DNA of 64,000 nt from Clostridiales bacterium (GCA_012523775.1 JAAYTK010000019.1:1-64000); one strand, 5' to 3'; positions 26,516-36,987 are shown, numbered from the stretch's first letter. The notes: generated by a model from the sequence alone, not told the origin. Program-made: numbers and translations.

Positions 26516-29500
26516 ATGTCCTTACAACTATATCTTGGAAGTGCCGGATCCGGTAAGTCCTATCAGATGTATAAAAATATCATAGAGGAATCGCAGAAAA
26601 ACCCGGGAACCAATTATCTGATTATCGTACCTGAGCAGTTCACTCTGCAGACCCAGAAGGATATCGTGTCCATGCATCCGAATCATGGAGTTATGAATGT
26701 GGATATCCTGTCTTTTATGCGCTTTGCATATCGCATCTTTGACGAGGTAGGCGGGAATAATTTTCCCATACTGGAGGATACCGGTAAGAGTATGGTTATA
26801 CGAAAAGTCGTGGCTGAAAAGAGGAAGGAACTTATACTGTTCGGTGCCGGTGTTAAGAAGACAGGCTTTATCAATGAGCTAAAATCCCTTCTGTCTGAGT
26901 TCTATCAATATAACATCAGGCCGGAGGATTTTGAAAAAATGATGGATATAACTGCAAAAAAGCCGGTCCTTAAGGCGAAGCTTCATGATATCCGTACCAT
27001 ATTCGAGGGCTTTGCAGATTTTATGAAGGAACGGTATATAACCGCTGAGGAGATTCTCGTTGTACTGAGTAAGGTCATTGACAAATCCGAGTGGCTTAAA
27101 AACAGCATTATCTGCCTCGATGGCTTCACAGGTTTTACCCCCTGTCAGAATGAAATACTGGCAAAGATGATGTCACTGGCCAAGAAGGTCATGGTTACCG
27201 TTACGATTGATCCCAGGGAGTCTTTAGAAGCTGAGGAATTGGAGTACCGGCTGTTTGGATTAAGTCACAAGACCATTAATAAGCTAAAAGAGATTGCGGA
27301 TGACACTAATACCGAGATTGAGGAGCCAATCTATGTACAGCAAAAGAATAAATACAGTGTACCTTATCGTTTCCGAAATTCGCCCACGTTGGCATTCTTA
27401 GAGAAGAATCTGTTCCGTTATCCATATGATACATATAGTGAACAGCAGGATGAGATAAGTATTCACAGTGCCAAAAATCCTGAATCCGAGATTGCATTTG
27501 TGGTCAGAGAAATTAAAAGACTTATAAGAGATGAAGGGTATAGGTATAAGGATATTGCAGTTGTTACGGGTGATATTGAAAGATACGGACGCATAGCAAA
27601 ATATTATTTTAATAAGGCAAATATTCCGTGCTTCATTGATTATAAAAAGGAGATACTCGGCAATCCCCTTGCAGTGTTTCTTCGTTCGGCAACTCAAATC
27701 GCCACGGAAGACTACAGCTATGAAGGGGTATTCGGTTATCTGAGAACTGGGCTTAGCGATATACCACAGGAGGATGTGGATCTTTTGGAGGACTATGTAA
27801 TTGCCACGGGGATTCGCGGGGCGAAGCGATATCTGGAGCCTTTTAAAAGGTCGTACAAGAGGAAGAAAGCAGTGGATTTGGAGAGGCTTAATCTCATACG
27901 GGAAAAGCTTATAAGCGAGGTTCATCCCCTGTATGAAGTCTTGAAGGATAGGGATAAAACGGTAAGGGATTATACAAAGGCTCTATATGAGTTGGGGATT
28001 CGGCTGAATGTATGTATTAAGCTCGAAGAGCTGAATGCATATTTTAAAGAGCAGGATATTCCGATTATGTCGAAGGAATATGAACAGGTATATCGGATTG
28101 TAATGGATATTTATGATCAGTTAGTCCTACTTCTCGGAGATGAGAAAATAGGTCTCAAGGAATATACAGAGATACTTGAAACAGGTCTTGTGGAGGCCAA
28201 GGTAGGCTTGATACCTCCCGGAATGGATGAAATAGTAATCGGCGATACTCAACGAACCAGGCTAAAGGATATAAGGGCTCTGTTTTTTGTCGGTGTTAAT
28301 GAGGGGATTGTTCCCAAGGTAATCGGTAGCGGAGGAATCCTATCGGATATTGAGAGACAGCTTCTTACCGACTATGGCATTGAGCTGGCTCCCACTAAGA
28401 GGCAGCAGGCATTCACAGAGAATTTCTACATATATCTGAGCATGACAAAGCCAAAGGATAAGCTCTATATTACTTATCATAGAGTAAATGAGGAGGGTAA
28501 ATCGGTGGCTCCCTCATATCTTATAGGTAAGCTTTTAACATATTTTAAGAGTCTTAAGATTATAAATGAGGATGAGCAATATGATGATATAGAGTGTATT
28601 CTCCAGGATGACGGAATAGCCTATCTGGCTGAAAGACTCAGAAAACGTCGGACAAATATGCAGGACGATAACGACAGGGATAAAAGGGATTCTTTGATTT
28701 TCAGAGAGCTATATCATCATTATTATGATAATGATGAGAGAAGAAGGATTCTTGAGCTTATTAAGACAGGCGCATACTATGAGAATACTGAAAGGGGAAT
28801 ATCAAAGGAAGTTGCACTTTTGCTGTACGGAGAGAATTTAAGCGGAAGCGTTACAAGACTGGAGCGATATGCAGGCTGTGCATTTGCCCATTTTATGTCC
28901 TATGGATTATCTCTCGAGGAACGCAGAGAGTATAAGCTGGCAGTACCTGATATCGGAAACATATTTCATAATGCCATCGATGAGTTTTCCAAAATGCTAA
29001 GTAAAAGCGAATATAACTGGCATACCATACCGGATGATATCAGAGAGGAATGGGCAATAAAGAGTGTGGAAAGTGCCGTGGAGAATTTTGAGGGCAGCTA
29101 TATAAGAAGCAATAAGAGAAATGAGTATTTGATTAAGAGAATCGAAAGGATTACGGTAAGAACCCTGTGGGCTCTATGCAACCAGATACGTCAGGGCTCC
29201 TTCGAACCGACCGCATATGAAATGCCTTTCTATCATATACCTGATGTGGGCGTATCTCTAACTGGGAGAATCGATAGAATGGATCTGTACGAGACAGCGG
29301 ACAGAGTATATGTCCGAGTCATAGATTATAAGTCCGGATCAACGGCTTTTGATATTCATAGTATATATTATGGTCTTCAGCAGCAACTGGCCATATATTT
29401 AAGTGCTGCCATGGATTATTTAATGAAAGAACACAGGGGCAAGGAAATAGTCCCGGCGGGAATATTCTATTATAATATAGATGATCCCATTGTTGCTAAA

Positions 29501-29944
29501 TCTGATGAGGCCGATGAGGAAATATACAAGAGCCTTAAGATGAACGGACTCGTAAATGATGATAAAGAGATTATTGCTCATATGGACAGTAAACTCGCAG
29601 GACCTGACGGCACCCTTAGAGAATCCGTGAAGTCGGATATAATTCCCGTAGATACCAACAAGGAAGGGGAACTGTCAAAACGGTCATCTGTGGCCAGCAG
29701 TAAGCAGATTGAGTCATTGCTTAATTATGTTAATGAAAAGCTGGTTGATGATAAGAGCAATATATTGAATGGAGATGCAAAGCTTAACCCATATAGGATA
29801 GGAGACAGGATAGCCTGTGATTATTGTGAGTTTAAGAGTGCCTGTGGATTTGATCCACGACTTCCGGGATATTCATACCGCAACCTTACCAAGCGACCGG
29901 TTGAGGAACTGATGCAGGAAATCTGGGGAGATAAGGATAATTAG
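26516..29944 (+). CDS. addB: ATP-dependent helicase/deoxyribonuclease subunit B (AddB)
   Basis: A 1142-residue subunit of the AddAB helicase-nuclease, which processes double-strand breaks for recombination. Walker A is SAGSGKSY near residues 9-16. The C-terminal RecB-type nuclease has VIDYKSGSTAFD, and the iron-sulfur cluster Cys set is formed by CAFAHF (about residue 790) with CDYCEFKSAC near 1100. The start at 26516 was chosen because GAAGGTG lies just upstream; a GTG six bases earlier is possible. addA follows after 20 bp. Confidence 0.93.
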   Translation: MSLQLYLGSAGSGKSYQMYKNIIEESQKNPGTNYLIIVPEQFTLQTQKDIVSMHPNHGVMNVDILSFMRFAYRIFDEVGGNNFPILEDTGKSMVIRKVVAEKRKELILFGAGVKKTGFINELKSLLSEFYQYNIRPEDFEKMMDITAKKPVLKAKLHDIRTIFEGFADFMKERYITAEEILVVLSKVIDKSEWLKNSIICLDGFTGFTPCQNEILAKMMSLAKKVMVTVTIDPRESLEAEELEYRLFGLSHKTINKLKEIADDTNTEIEEPIYVQQKNKYSVPYRFRNSPTLAFLEKNLFRYPYDTYSEQQDEISIHSAKNPESEIAFVVREIKRLIRDEGYRYKDIAVVTGDIERYGRIAKYYFNKANIPCFIDYKKEILGNPLAVFLRSATQIATEDYSYEGVFGYLRTGLSDIPQEDVDLLEDYVIATGIRGAKRYLEPFKRSYKRKKAVDLERLNLIREKLISEVHPLYEVLKDRDKTVRDYTKALYELGIRLNVCIKLEELNAYFKEQDIPIMSKEYEQVYRIVMDIYDQLVLLLGDEKIGLKEYTEILETGLVEAKVGLIPPGMDEIVIGDTQRTRLKDIRALFFVGVNEGIVPKVIGSGGILSDIERQLLTDYGIELAPTKRQQAFTENFYIYLSMTKPKDKLYITYHRVNEEGKSVAPSYLIGKLLTYFKSLKIINEDEQYDDIECILQDDGIAYLAERLRKRRTNMQDDNDRDKRDSLIFRELYHHYYDNDERRRILELIKTGAYYENTERGISKEVALLLYGENLSGSVTRLERYAGCAFAHFMSYGLSLEERREYKLAVPDIGNIFHNAIDEFSKMLSKSEYNWHTIPDDIREEWAIKSVESAVENFEGSYIRSNKRNEYLIKRIERITVRTLWALCNQIRQGSFEPTAYEMPFYHIPDVGVSLTGRIDRMDLYETADRVYVRVIDYKSGSTAFDIHSIYYGLQQQLAIYLSAAMDYLMKEHRGKEIVPAGIFYYNIDDPIVAKSDEADEEIYKSLKMNGLVNDDKEIIAHMDSKLAGPDGTLRESVKSDIIPVDTNKEGELSKRSSVASSKQIESLLNYVNEKLVDDKSNILNGDAKLNPYRIGDRIACDYCEFKSACGFDPRLPGYSYRNLTKRPVEELMQEIWGDKDN

Positions 29945-29964
29945 CTATATGAAGGAGGATACCC

Positions 29965-32900
29965 ATGGGTATGGTGTGGACAGCAGCACAGAAGAAGGTA
30001 ATCGATACCAGGAATAAGAATCTGCTGGTTTCGGCGGCAGCCGGTTCGGGCAAGACCGCCGTTCTGGTAGAACGAATAATATCTATGATTTCTGAAGGGG
30101 AGAACCCTCTGGACATAGATAAGCTTTTGGTGGTTACCTTTACGAAAGCAGCCGCCACCCAGATGAAGGAGAGGATAGGCAAAGCACTGGATAAAAAGCT
30201 TACTGAAAATCCAAGTAATGCCCATCTTCAGAAGCAGGTTTCCCTACTCCAAAGTGCCCATATCACCACTATACATAGCTTCTGTCTGACTGTTATAAGA
30301 AACTATTTTCATCATATAGATTTGGATCCGTCATTTAAAATGGCTGAAGAATCAGAGATTACCCTGTTAAAATCAGACATTATTGCCGAGGTGCTTGAGA
30401 AATGGTATGAGGAAGGAAGAGAGGATTTCCACCGCCTTATCGAAAGCTATTCCTACTCTAAATCTGATGTTCCCATAGAGGATTTGGTACTGAATCTATA
30501 TAATTTTGCCATGAGTAATCCATGGCCTAAGGCATGGATAGACGGTATCGGCAGGTCCTTTGAGCTGGACACCGTAGAGGACATGAACAGATCACCTTGG
30601 ATGAATAAGCTTTTGGATTATGTGTCCATGGTGATTTCAAATTTAATGAAGAAGATCGAAGAAGCAATAGATATATGTAATGAGGCAGACGGACCGAACG
30701 CTTATCTTCCGGCACTAATCAGCGACCGTGAAATGCTTTCAGGATTAATGAATATAGATTCCTATGAGGGCTATTCAAAGGCATTTTCAACCATAGCATA
30801 CACCCGTCTGTCATCCAAAAGGCAGAGTGAAGTCTCGGAGAGTAAGAAGGAAAAGGTTAAAGGTTTAAGAGAAGAAATGAAGAAAGGCATTAAGGACCTT
30901 ACATCTTCGTTCTTTTTCCAGCCCATAGAGGACACTTTGCAGGATATGCAGTCTGTAGGCAGTGTTATGGAGGTGCTTGCCGAGCTTACCAAGGAGTTCA
31001 TGGATGCCTTTGCGGCTAAGAAGGAAGAAAAGAACCTTATAGACTACAATGATTTGGAGCATTTCGCCCTTCGTATACTGATTGAAGAAAATGAAGGGGA
31101 AATTGTCCCCACTAAGGCAGCTATAGAGCTAAGTGAGCAGTTTGATGAGATACTGATAGACGAGTATCAGGACAGTAACCTGGTACAGGAGACTATACTC
31201 AGAATTGTATCGAGAGAGCATAGGGGCGAAGCAAACAGATTCATGGTAGGCGATGTAAAGCAGAGTATTTATAAATTCCGTCTGGCAATGCCTGAATTAT
31301 TCCTTGAGAAGTATAAATCCTATAGCATATCTGATGAGGATGAGGACGGCAAGATTAATGTAAATCAGCGAATTGACCTAGATAAAAATTTCAGAAGCCG
31401 AAAGACAATACTGGATTTTGTGAATGTTATATTCGAACAGATTATGACCGAACACATAGGTGGTATTCATTATGATGATGCGGCATCATTAAAGTACGGT
31501 GAGCTTTTTGAAGAATTGATGCTTAAGAAGGATGAAGAGCTGCCCTCCGAAATAAGTAATAGAATAGCTCAGGATGTGGAGCTTATATTAGTGACGGAGG
31601 ACGAGTCGGTTGAGGAGGATGTAGAGGAGGAAATACAATATACCAGGAAGGAGCTGGAGGCAAGAGCGATAGCAAAGCGAATAAAGGAGCTTACAGACCC
31701 CGAAAAAGGTCTTCTCGTATTCGATAAGGATGAGGAAGGTAATTATATTCATCGTCCGGTAATGCTAAAGGATATTGTGATACTCCTTCGTACCATGACA
31801 GGATGGTCGGATGTATTCGTAAACACCCTGATGCAGGAGGGTATTCCGGCTTATGCCGATACAGGTACGGGATATTTTCAGACCATCGAGATAATGACGA
31901 TTTTGAACATGCTAAAGATTATCGATAATCCCAGGCAGGATATTCCGTTTACAGGGGTATTGTATTCTAAGATAGGTGGCCTGACCACGGATGAGCTTGC
32001 TCAGATAAGGCTTATGGACAAAAATGAAACCATGTATAAAGCCTGTCAGATATATACCAGGGAAGGAAGCAATGAGGAGCTTAGGAATAAGCTAACAGTA
32101 TTCATGGACATGCTTCATAACCTTCGCGACATGATAAGATATACGCCGATACATGAGCTGATACAGAAGATTCTTGACATAACCGGATATTCATACTATG
32201 TAATGGCCATGCCTGGTGGAGACAGAAGAAAAGCCAATATAGATATGCTGGTTTCTCTTGCGGTAGGATTCGAGAAGGGAAGCTACAGCAGTCTGTTCCA
32301 TTTTATCAGATATGTGGAGAAGCTTCAGAAGTATGATGTGGATTATGGGGAAGCCACCGTGTCGGGTGAGCAGGAGAATACCGTAAGGATTATGAGTATC
32401 CATAAAAGCAAGGGTTTAGAGTTTCCCGTTGTGTTTGTGGGTGGATTAAGCAAGCAGTTCAACATGCAGGATCAAAGGAGTAAAATCCTGTTTGATGTAG
32501 ACTATGGTGTCGGACCTGATTATATAGATATAGATAAGCGAACCAAGGTTCAGACCTTACTGAAGAAGGTCATCCAGAAGAAGATTCAGATAGATAACCT
32601 CGGTGAAGAGCTTAGGGTGCTTTATGTAGCCATGACGAGAGCTAAGGAAAAGCTTATAATGACGGGTTATTTAAAATCTGTAGAGGATATGGATATACAG
32701 AAGGATTTTTCCTTCTACACGCTGATGTCGGTCAAAAACTATCTTGAGCTTGTACTTCCGGCCATGAATAATGCTTTAACCGATTATATGAAAATTAAAG
32801 TAATATACAAAAGCGATATAATAGATGAGGAATTGGTAAAGCAGAATTTCCTTCAGCAGGATTATAAGGATTTGGATTCTTATATAACCGGCGGTGAAAG

Positions 32901-33651
32901 AAATAAGGATATTCAGAAGGAAATTGAAAGAAGATTATATTACAAATATCCTTATGCCGATGAAGCCAGATTTAGAGTCAAGTTGTCTGTGTCAGAGTTA
33001 AAGAGGCTGAGTCAGTCAATAGATGATGAGGACGGTGAGCTTCTATACGATGAAGCGAATATGGATACAGTAACGCCGGTCGATACAGACGGGATTCAGT
33101 ATGTACCTGAGTTTATCAGAGGCCCTAAGGCAGAGATGGCGGGTACAGACAGGGGAACACTGTATCATAAGGTATTAGAGCTTCTAAAGCTTTCAAATGT
33201 AGGCAGTTATGATGATCTTCTAAAAGAGATGGAGGATATGGTTCAAGCAGGAAGAATCGAAAGGGATGATATCGGAAGGCTGAATATCCGGAACATATAT
33301 AAATATACCCAAAGCGATGTCGCTAAGCGTATGATTATTGCTGAGGCTGATGGAAAGCTATATAAGGAAAAGCAGTTTGTAGTTGGTTTAAAGGCTTCTG
33401 ATATATACCCCGAACAGGACAGTGATGAGATTATACTGGTACAGGGAATAATAGATGTGTTCTTCGAAGAGGATGGAGAGCTGGTACTACTGGACTACAA
33501 GTCTGATGTTGTTCGGGATGAGGCTCAATTGATTGAAAGGTATAAGGTTCAGCTGATTTATTACAAGAAGGCTTTGGAGCAGATATTGGGAAAAAGAGTT
33601 AAGGAGATGATTATATATTCGCTATATTTAGGTAAGGAGATAGCAGTATAA
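29965..33651 (+). CDS. addA: ATP-dependent helicase/nuclease subunit A (AddA)
   Basis: A 1228-residue UvrD-like helicase with a C-terminal nuclease. Seen are motif Q/I (TAAQKKVIDTRNKNLLVSAA then GSGKTAVLVERI), Walker B LIDEYQDSN, VGDVKQSIYKFR, SIHKSKGLEFPVVFVGG and VAMTRAKEKLI. The nuclease motif is LVLLDYKSDVV near residue 1180. Chi recognition and resection occur together with AddB. AAGGAGG precedes the ATG. Length is normal. Confidence 0.95.
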   Translation: MGMVWTAAQKKVIDTRNKNLLVSAAAGSGKTAVLVERIISMISEGENPLDIDKLLVVTFTKAAATQMKERIGKALDKKLTENPSNAHLQKQVSLLQSAHITTIHSFCLTVIRNYFHHIDLDPSFKMAEESEITLLKSDIIAEVLEKWYEEGREDFHRLIESYSYSKSDVPIEDLVLNLYNFAMSNPWPKAWIDGIGRSFELDTVEDMNRSPWMNKLLDYVSMVISNLMKKIEEAIDICNEADGPNAYLPALISDREMLSGLMNIDSYEGYSKAFSTIAYTRLSSKRQSEVSESKKEKVKGLREEMKKGIKDLTSSFFFQPIEDTLQDMQSVGSVMEVLAELTKEFMDAFAAKKEEKNLIDYNDLEHFALRILIEENEGEIVPTKAAIELSEQFDEILIDEYQDSNLVQETILRIVSREHRGEANRFMVGDVKQSIYKFRLAMPELFLEKYKSYSISDEDEDGKINVNQRIDLDKNFRSRKTILDFVNVIFEQIMTEHIGGIHYDDAASLKYGELFEELMLKKDEELPSEISNRIAQDVELILVTEDESVEEDVEEEIQYTRKELEARAIAKRIKELTDPEKGLLVFDKDEEGNYIHRPVMLKDIVILLRTMTGWSDVFVNTLMQEGIPAYADTGTGYFQTIEIMTILNMLKIIDNPRQDIPFTGVLYSKIGGLTTDELAQIRLMDKNETMYKACQIYTREGSNEELRNKLTVFMDMLHNLRDMIRYTPIHELIQKILDITGYSYYVMAMPGGDRRKANIDMLVSLAVGFEKGSYSSLFHFIRYVEKLQKYDVDYGEATVSGEQENTVRIMSIHKSKGLEFPVVFVGGLSKQFNMQDQRSKILFDVDYGVGPDYIDIDKRTKVQTLLKKVIQKKIQIDNLGEELRVLYVAMTRAKEKLIMTGYLKSVEDMDIQKDFSFYTLMSVKNYLELVLPAMNNALTDYMKIKVIYKSDIIDEELVKQNFLQQDYKDLDSYITGGERNKDIQKEIERRLYYKYPYADEARFRVKLSVSELKRLSQSIDDEDGELLYDEANMDTVTPVDTDGIQYVPEFIRGPKAEMAGTDRGTLYHKVLELLKLSNVGSYDDLLKEMEDMVQAGRIERDDIGRLNIRNIYKYTQSDVAKRMIIAEADGKLYKEKQFVVGLKASDIYPEQDSDEIILVQGIIDVFFEEDGELVLLDYKSDVVRDEAQLIERYKVQLIYYKKALEQILGKRVKEMIIYSLYLGKEIAV

Positions 33652-33723
33652 TATCAGGTGTTTAGAATATTCCCGTATAAGATGGTTACACTCTAGAAAA
33701 GCATTAAGAAAGGGTGTAACAGG

Positions 33724-33927
33724 ATGGCAAAGAAAACCGAAAAGAAGATTGATTTGAACAATTTAAAGCCAGGGGAGGAAATGAAATATGAGATAGCAAG
33801 TGAGTTGGGTTATCTCGACAAGGTTCTTTCCACCGGGTGGAAATCTTTAACTGCAAAGGAATCTGGAAGAATCGGTGGATTAATCACTAAAAGAAAGAGG
33901 GAGCAAAAAAGAAAGGACCATCACTAA
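33724..33927 (+). CDS. Alpha/beta-type small acid-soluble spore protein
   Basis: A 67-residue protein, very basic at its C-terminus (KRKREQKRKDHH). It carries MKYEIASELGYLDKVLSTGW, matching the first SASP signature with its GPR protease site around EIASE. The second, DNA-binding signature follows as LTAKESGRIGGLITKRK. Such proteins coat spore DNA and protect it from UV and heat. It is more divergent than the main SspA/B type, with a longer basic tail and an N-terminal Lys-rich extension. A weak ribosome site (GGATG) precedes the ATG. It lies directly behind addA but probably has its own late-sporulation promoter. Confidence 0.85.
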   Translation: MAKKTEKKIDLNNLKPGEEMKYEIASELGYLDKVLSTGWKSLTAKESGRIGGLITKRKREQKRKDHH

Positions 33928-33937
33928 AAACATATTA

Positions 33938-33972
33938 GGCTGTCGGATCATTTTGATTCGGCAGCCTTTTAA
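33938..33972 (+). terminator. Intrinsic terminator after the SASP gene
   Basis: GGCTGTCGGATCA and TGATTCGGCAGCC pair over 13 bp with two G-U pairs and a TTT loop, followed by TTTT. Confidence 0.85.
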
Positions 33973-34009
33973 ACTCTATTATAAACGGTCATCCATAATT
34001 GAAAGGAAT

Positions 34010-35176
34010 CTAGAACGGTGACTGATATTTGGTATTATTGAGCTTTAGATTATTGATTCCTAAGAAGCCCTTAATTGCTACACATGCCCCTCCCAACAGT
34101 ATGGACGTGTCCCTGAGAACTGAGGGAACAATTCTTATATAGCTGTTCATTTTGCTTTTTAGGGCATCCTCGATTTTTTGCAAAACGAGGGGATAGTGGA
34201 TGGTAAAGGAGCTGTTAATAATTACGATTTCAGGGTTATAAGCATTTAGTATATTATTTATTCCAACTGACATATATTTGATGAACTGGTCCATTATCTG
34301 TATGGCTATCGGATCATTTTCTTCGAACATGCGGCAATAAGTGTCGAAGTCCACCTTCTCTAAACCCTTTAATTTCGCAAATTCATTCAGAAGAACCCGC
34401 TCCGATACATATTGCTCTAAGCAGCCGAGGTTCCCGCAGGGGCAAGGCCTACCGTCTATCTCGACAATAGTATGACCGAACTCACCCGCACGTCCGCTAT
34501 ATCCGGTAAAGAGTTGGCCATTAATTATTATCCCGAGTCCTATGCCGGAATGTACGCTTATATTGGCGATATTGGCATAATCATATTGAAATGTTTTTTC
34601 ACCGATTACCGATAAATTAGCTTCATTTTCCAAATAAATAGGAACACCAAAATGACGGTTTAAGCCTTCCGCCAGATTTGCACCTGCAAGATTATAATAG
34701 GGTGCAAATGATACTTCGTTATTATTGGTAACACCATGTATGCCTATGGTGATTCCTACCAGTCCGTATGGTGAATCCATAGGAAACTTCATGGATTCAA
34801 TGAGATTTATTATTTCATCTACCATGCTGAAGGCATTTTTGGGGGTCTTGATTTGCTTTAAGCTGCAATCCTCCCCTGCCAGGTCCGATACAAGTGCTGA
34901 TATAATATCGACTCCAAGATCGATTGATATCACATATCCTGCCTTTTTGTTCAGACTAAGAAGTATGGGCTTTCTTCCCAGGCTTGTGTCATCGCTGCCT
35001 ATTTCTATTACCAATTTACGGTTGATAAGGTCCTGAACAATTGCCGAGACGGTAGCCTTAGTTAATCCAAGATGTTTAGCCGTAGATGCCCTTGATATGG
35101 TAGCCTGATTAATGATAGTCTCCAATATAAGATGAGTATTGATATCCCGTATAAGTTCTTTACTGCCTGTAACCAT
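34010..35176 (-). CDS. ROK-family transcriptional repressor, XylR-like
   Basis: A 388-residue protein. It has an N-terminal winged HTH at about 10-65 (TISRASTAKHLGLTKATVSA) and a ROK sugar-kinase fold. The fold shows ISIDLGVDIISALVSDL, ENEANLSVIGE and the zinc-binding CPCGNLGCLEQYVS near residue 255. It is divergent from xylB, so it most likely represses xylose-use genes until xylose binds. The start at 35176 is set by AAAGGTG six bases upstream; a GTG nine bases earlier is possible. A hairpin sits 33 bp before the start (see separate entry). Confidence 0.85.
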   Translation of the reverse strand: MVTGSKELIRDINTHLILETIINQATISRASTAKHLGLTKATVSAIVQDLINRKLVIEIGSDDTSLGRKPILLSLNKKAGYVISIDLGVDIISALVSDLAGEDCSLKQIKTPKNAFSMVDEIINLIESMKFPMDSPYGLVGITIGIHGVTNNNEVSFAPYYNLAGANLAEGLNRHFGVPIYLENEANLSVIGEKTFQYDYANIANISVHSGIGLGIIINGQLFTGYSGRAGEFGHTIVEIDGRPCPCGNLGCLEQYVSERVLLNEFAKLKGLEKVDFDTYCRMFEENDPIAIQIMDQFIKYMSVGINNILNAYNPEIVIINSSFTIHYPLVLQKIEDALKSKMNSYIRIVPSVLRDTSILLGGACVAIKGFLGINNLKLNNTKYQSPF

Positions 35177-35208
35177 AAGATTCACCTTTCGAAATATACA
35201 TCATAACT

Positions 35209-35240
35209 AAAAAGCAGATCAGAAAACCAATCTGCTTTTT
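35209..35240. terminator. Terminator-like hairpin in the leader of the ROK gene
   Basis: AAAAAGCAGA and TCTGCTTTTT are perfect 10-nt complements with a 12-nt loop and T-runs on both strands. It lies inside the probable 5' leader of the ROK gene (minus strand) and far upstream of xylB. It could attenuate the ROK transcript or insulate the divergent promoters. Confidence 0.65.
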
Positions 35241-35343
35241 AATAATAACATAGATTACAGTATTTGAAAAGTAATTACCAATTATTAATAAGTAATATAC
35301 ATAATCAGGTGGATTTTCTGTGATTCAGAGTGATGATTGCACC

Positions 35344-35399
35344 TTGACATAAACAGGCCATCTTGTTATATTTAAATTAATATAGTTTAATCAATTAAC
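35344..35399 (+). promoter_or_regulatory. xylB promoter with operator-like palindrome
   Basis: TTGACA (35344-35349) and TATATT (35367-35372) have a 17-bp spacer. Just downstream GTTTAATCAATTAAC (35385-35399) is a near-palindrome, and AAATTAATATAGTTTAAT repeats its theme. This is a plausible ROK repressor site covering the transcription start. The leader to the xylB ATG is about 100 nt. Confidence 0.7.
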
Positions 35400-35479
35400 A
35401 TGAGAAATTGTATTCATTTACCAGGGAGGAATAACTAAACGGGTGCAAAATTTCATAGAATGAAAGGAGTTATATACAG

Positions 35480-36952
35480 ATGTTGTATATTGGTGTTGAT
35501 TTAGGTACATCCTCGGTCAAGCTTTTGCTGATGGACGAGAACGGAAAAATCGAAAATATTGTTACAAAGGAGTATCCGATATATTATCCGAAAACCGGAT
35601 GGTCTGAGCAGAATCCGGAGGACTGGTACAGTGCTTTAGTCGAAGGTATTAAGGAACTGATAAAGGACTGTAATAAGGATGAAATCGATGGTATCAGCTT
35701 CAGCGGACAGATGCATGGTATGGTAATCCTGGATGAGAATGATAAGGTTATTCGTCCTGCCATTCTATGGAATGACGGACGTACCCAGGCTGAATGTGAT
35801 TACCTGAACAATGAGATAGGAAGAGAGAAGATTTCCGGTTATACTGCCAATATGGCACTGACAGGCTTTACCGCTCCTAAGCTTCTATGGGTTAGAAAGC
35901 ATGAGCCTGAGAATTTTGCAAAGATTAAAAAGGTTATGCTGCCTAAGGATTATGTGGCATACATGTTATCGGGAGTTCATTGCACAGATGTATCCGATGC
36001 ATCGGGAATGCTTTTATTTGATGTTAAGAATAAACGCTGGTCTAAGGAAATGCTTGATATTTGCGGTCTGAAGGAAGAACAGATGGCAAAGATTCATGAA
36101 TCCTATGAAGTGGTTGGTAATGTATGCAAGAGAGCATCCGAGGAGACAGGACTACCCACAAGCGTTAAGGTTATTGCTGGCGGTGGTGACCAGGCTGTTG
36201 CATCTGTTGGTACAGGAACCGTAGGTAAAGGTAAATGTAATATATCTCTTGGAACCTCCGGTGTTGTATTTATATCATCACAGGAGTTTGCCGTGGATGA
36301 TAATAATGCACTTCATGCATTCTGCCACGCAGACGGAAAGTATCATTTTATGGGTGTTATGCTTTCGGCGGGCGCAAGCAACACATGGTGGATGAATGAT
36401 ATTCTCGGCACCAATGAATATGCCAAGGAAGAGAGTAAAATCACAAAGCTGGGTGAAAATAACGTATTCTTCCTTCCTTATCTGATGGGTGAAAGAACAC
36501 CGCATAACAATCCTAATGCAAGAGGAACATTTATCGGAATGACCATGGATACAACCCGTTCCGATATGCTACAGGCTGTTCTCGAGGGTGTGGCATTTGC
36601 GCTTCGTGATTCCTTTGAGATTGCCAAATCTCTTGGCGTTAATATTGAAAGAACCAGAATCAACGGTGGCGGAGCTAAGAGCCCGTTATGGTGTAAAATA
36701 GTAGCTAACATTCTTAATGTTAAGGTTGATAAGATAAATTCCAAGGAAGGCCCTGCATTTGGAGCTGCTATATTGGCAGCAGTCGGATGCGGTAAGTATT
36801 CATGTGTGGAGGAAGCGACAGAGAAGCTGATTAAGGTAATCGATACTGTTGAGCAGGATCCTCAGATTGTAGAACTTTACAATAAAAAGTATGAGGTATT
36901 TAAGTCGCTGTACCCGGCACTAAAGGATATGTTTGATAAGATGAGTGAATAA
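35480..36952 (+). CDS. xylB: Xylulokinase
   Basis: A 490-residue FGGY-family kinase that phosphorylates D-xylulose to xylulose 5-phosphate. Motifs are the N-terminal phosphate loop IGVDLGTSSVKLLLMD, the substrate segment SGQMHGMVILDENDKVI and AILWNDGRTQAECD. GGGDQAVASVGTGTV, YLMGERTPHNNPNARG and the C-terminal INGGGAKSPLWCKIVANIL complete the set. AAAGGAG precedes the ATG. Xylose isomerase is not in the window. Divergent ROK repressor supports xylose regulation. Confidence 0.93.
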   Translation: MLYIGVDLGTSSVKLLLMDENGKIENIVTKEYPIYYPKTGWSEQNPEDWYSALVEGIKELIKDCNKDEIDGISFSGQMHGMVILDENDKVIRPAILWNDGRTQAECDYLNNEIGREKISGYTANMALTGFTAPKLLWVRKHEPENFAKIKKVMLPKDYVAYMLSGVHCTDVSDASGMLLFDVKNKRWSKEMLDICGLKEEQMAKIHESYEVVGNVCKRASEETGLPTSVKVIAGGGDQAVASVGTGTVGKGKCNISLGTSGVVFISSQEFAVDDNNALHAFCHADGKYHFMGVMLSAGASNTWWMNDILGTNEYAKEESKITKLGENNVFFLPYLMGERTPHNNPNARGTFIGMTMDTTRSDMLQAVLEGVAFALRDSFEIAKSLGVNIERTRINGGGAKSPLWCKIVANILNVKVDKINSKEGPAFGAAILAAVGCGKYSCVEEATEKLIKVIDTVEQDPQIVELYNKKYEVFKSLYPALKDMFDKMSE

Positions 36953-36987
36953 GGAAAAGTCTTTCTATAATATATGATTTCAATATG

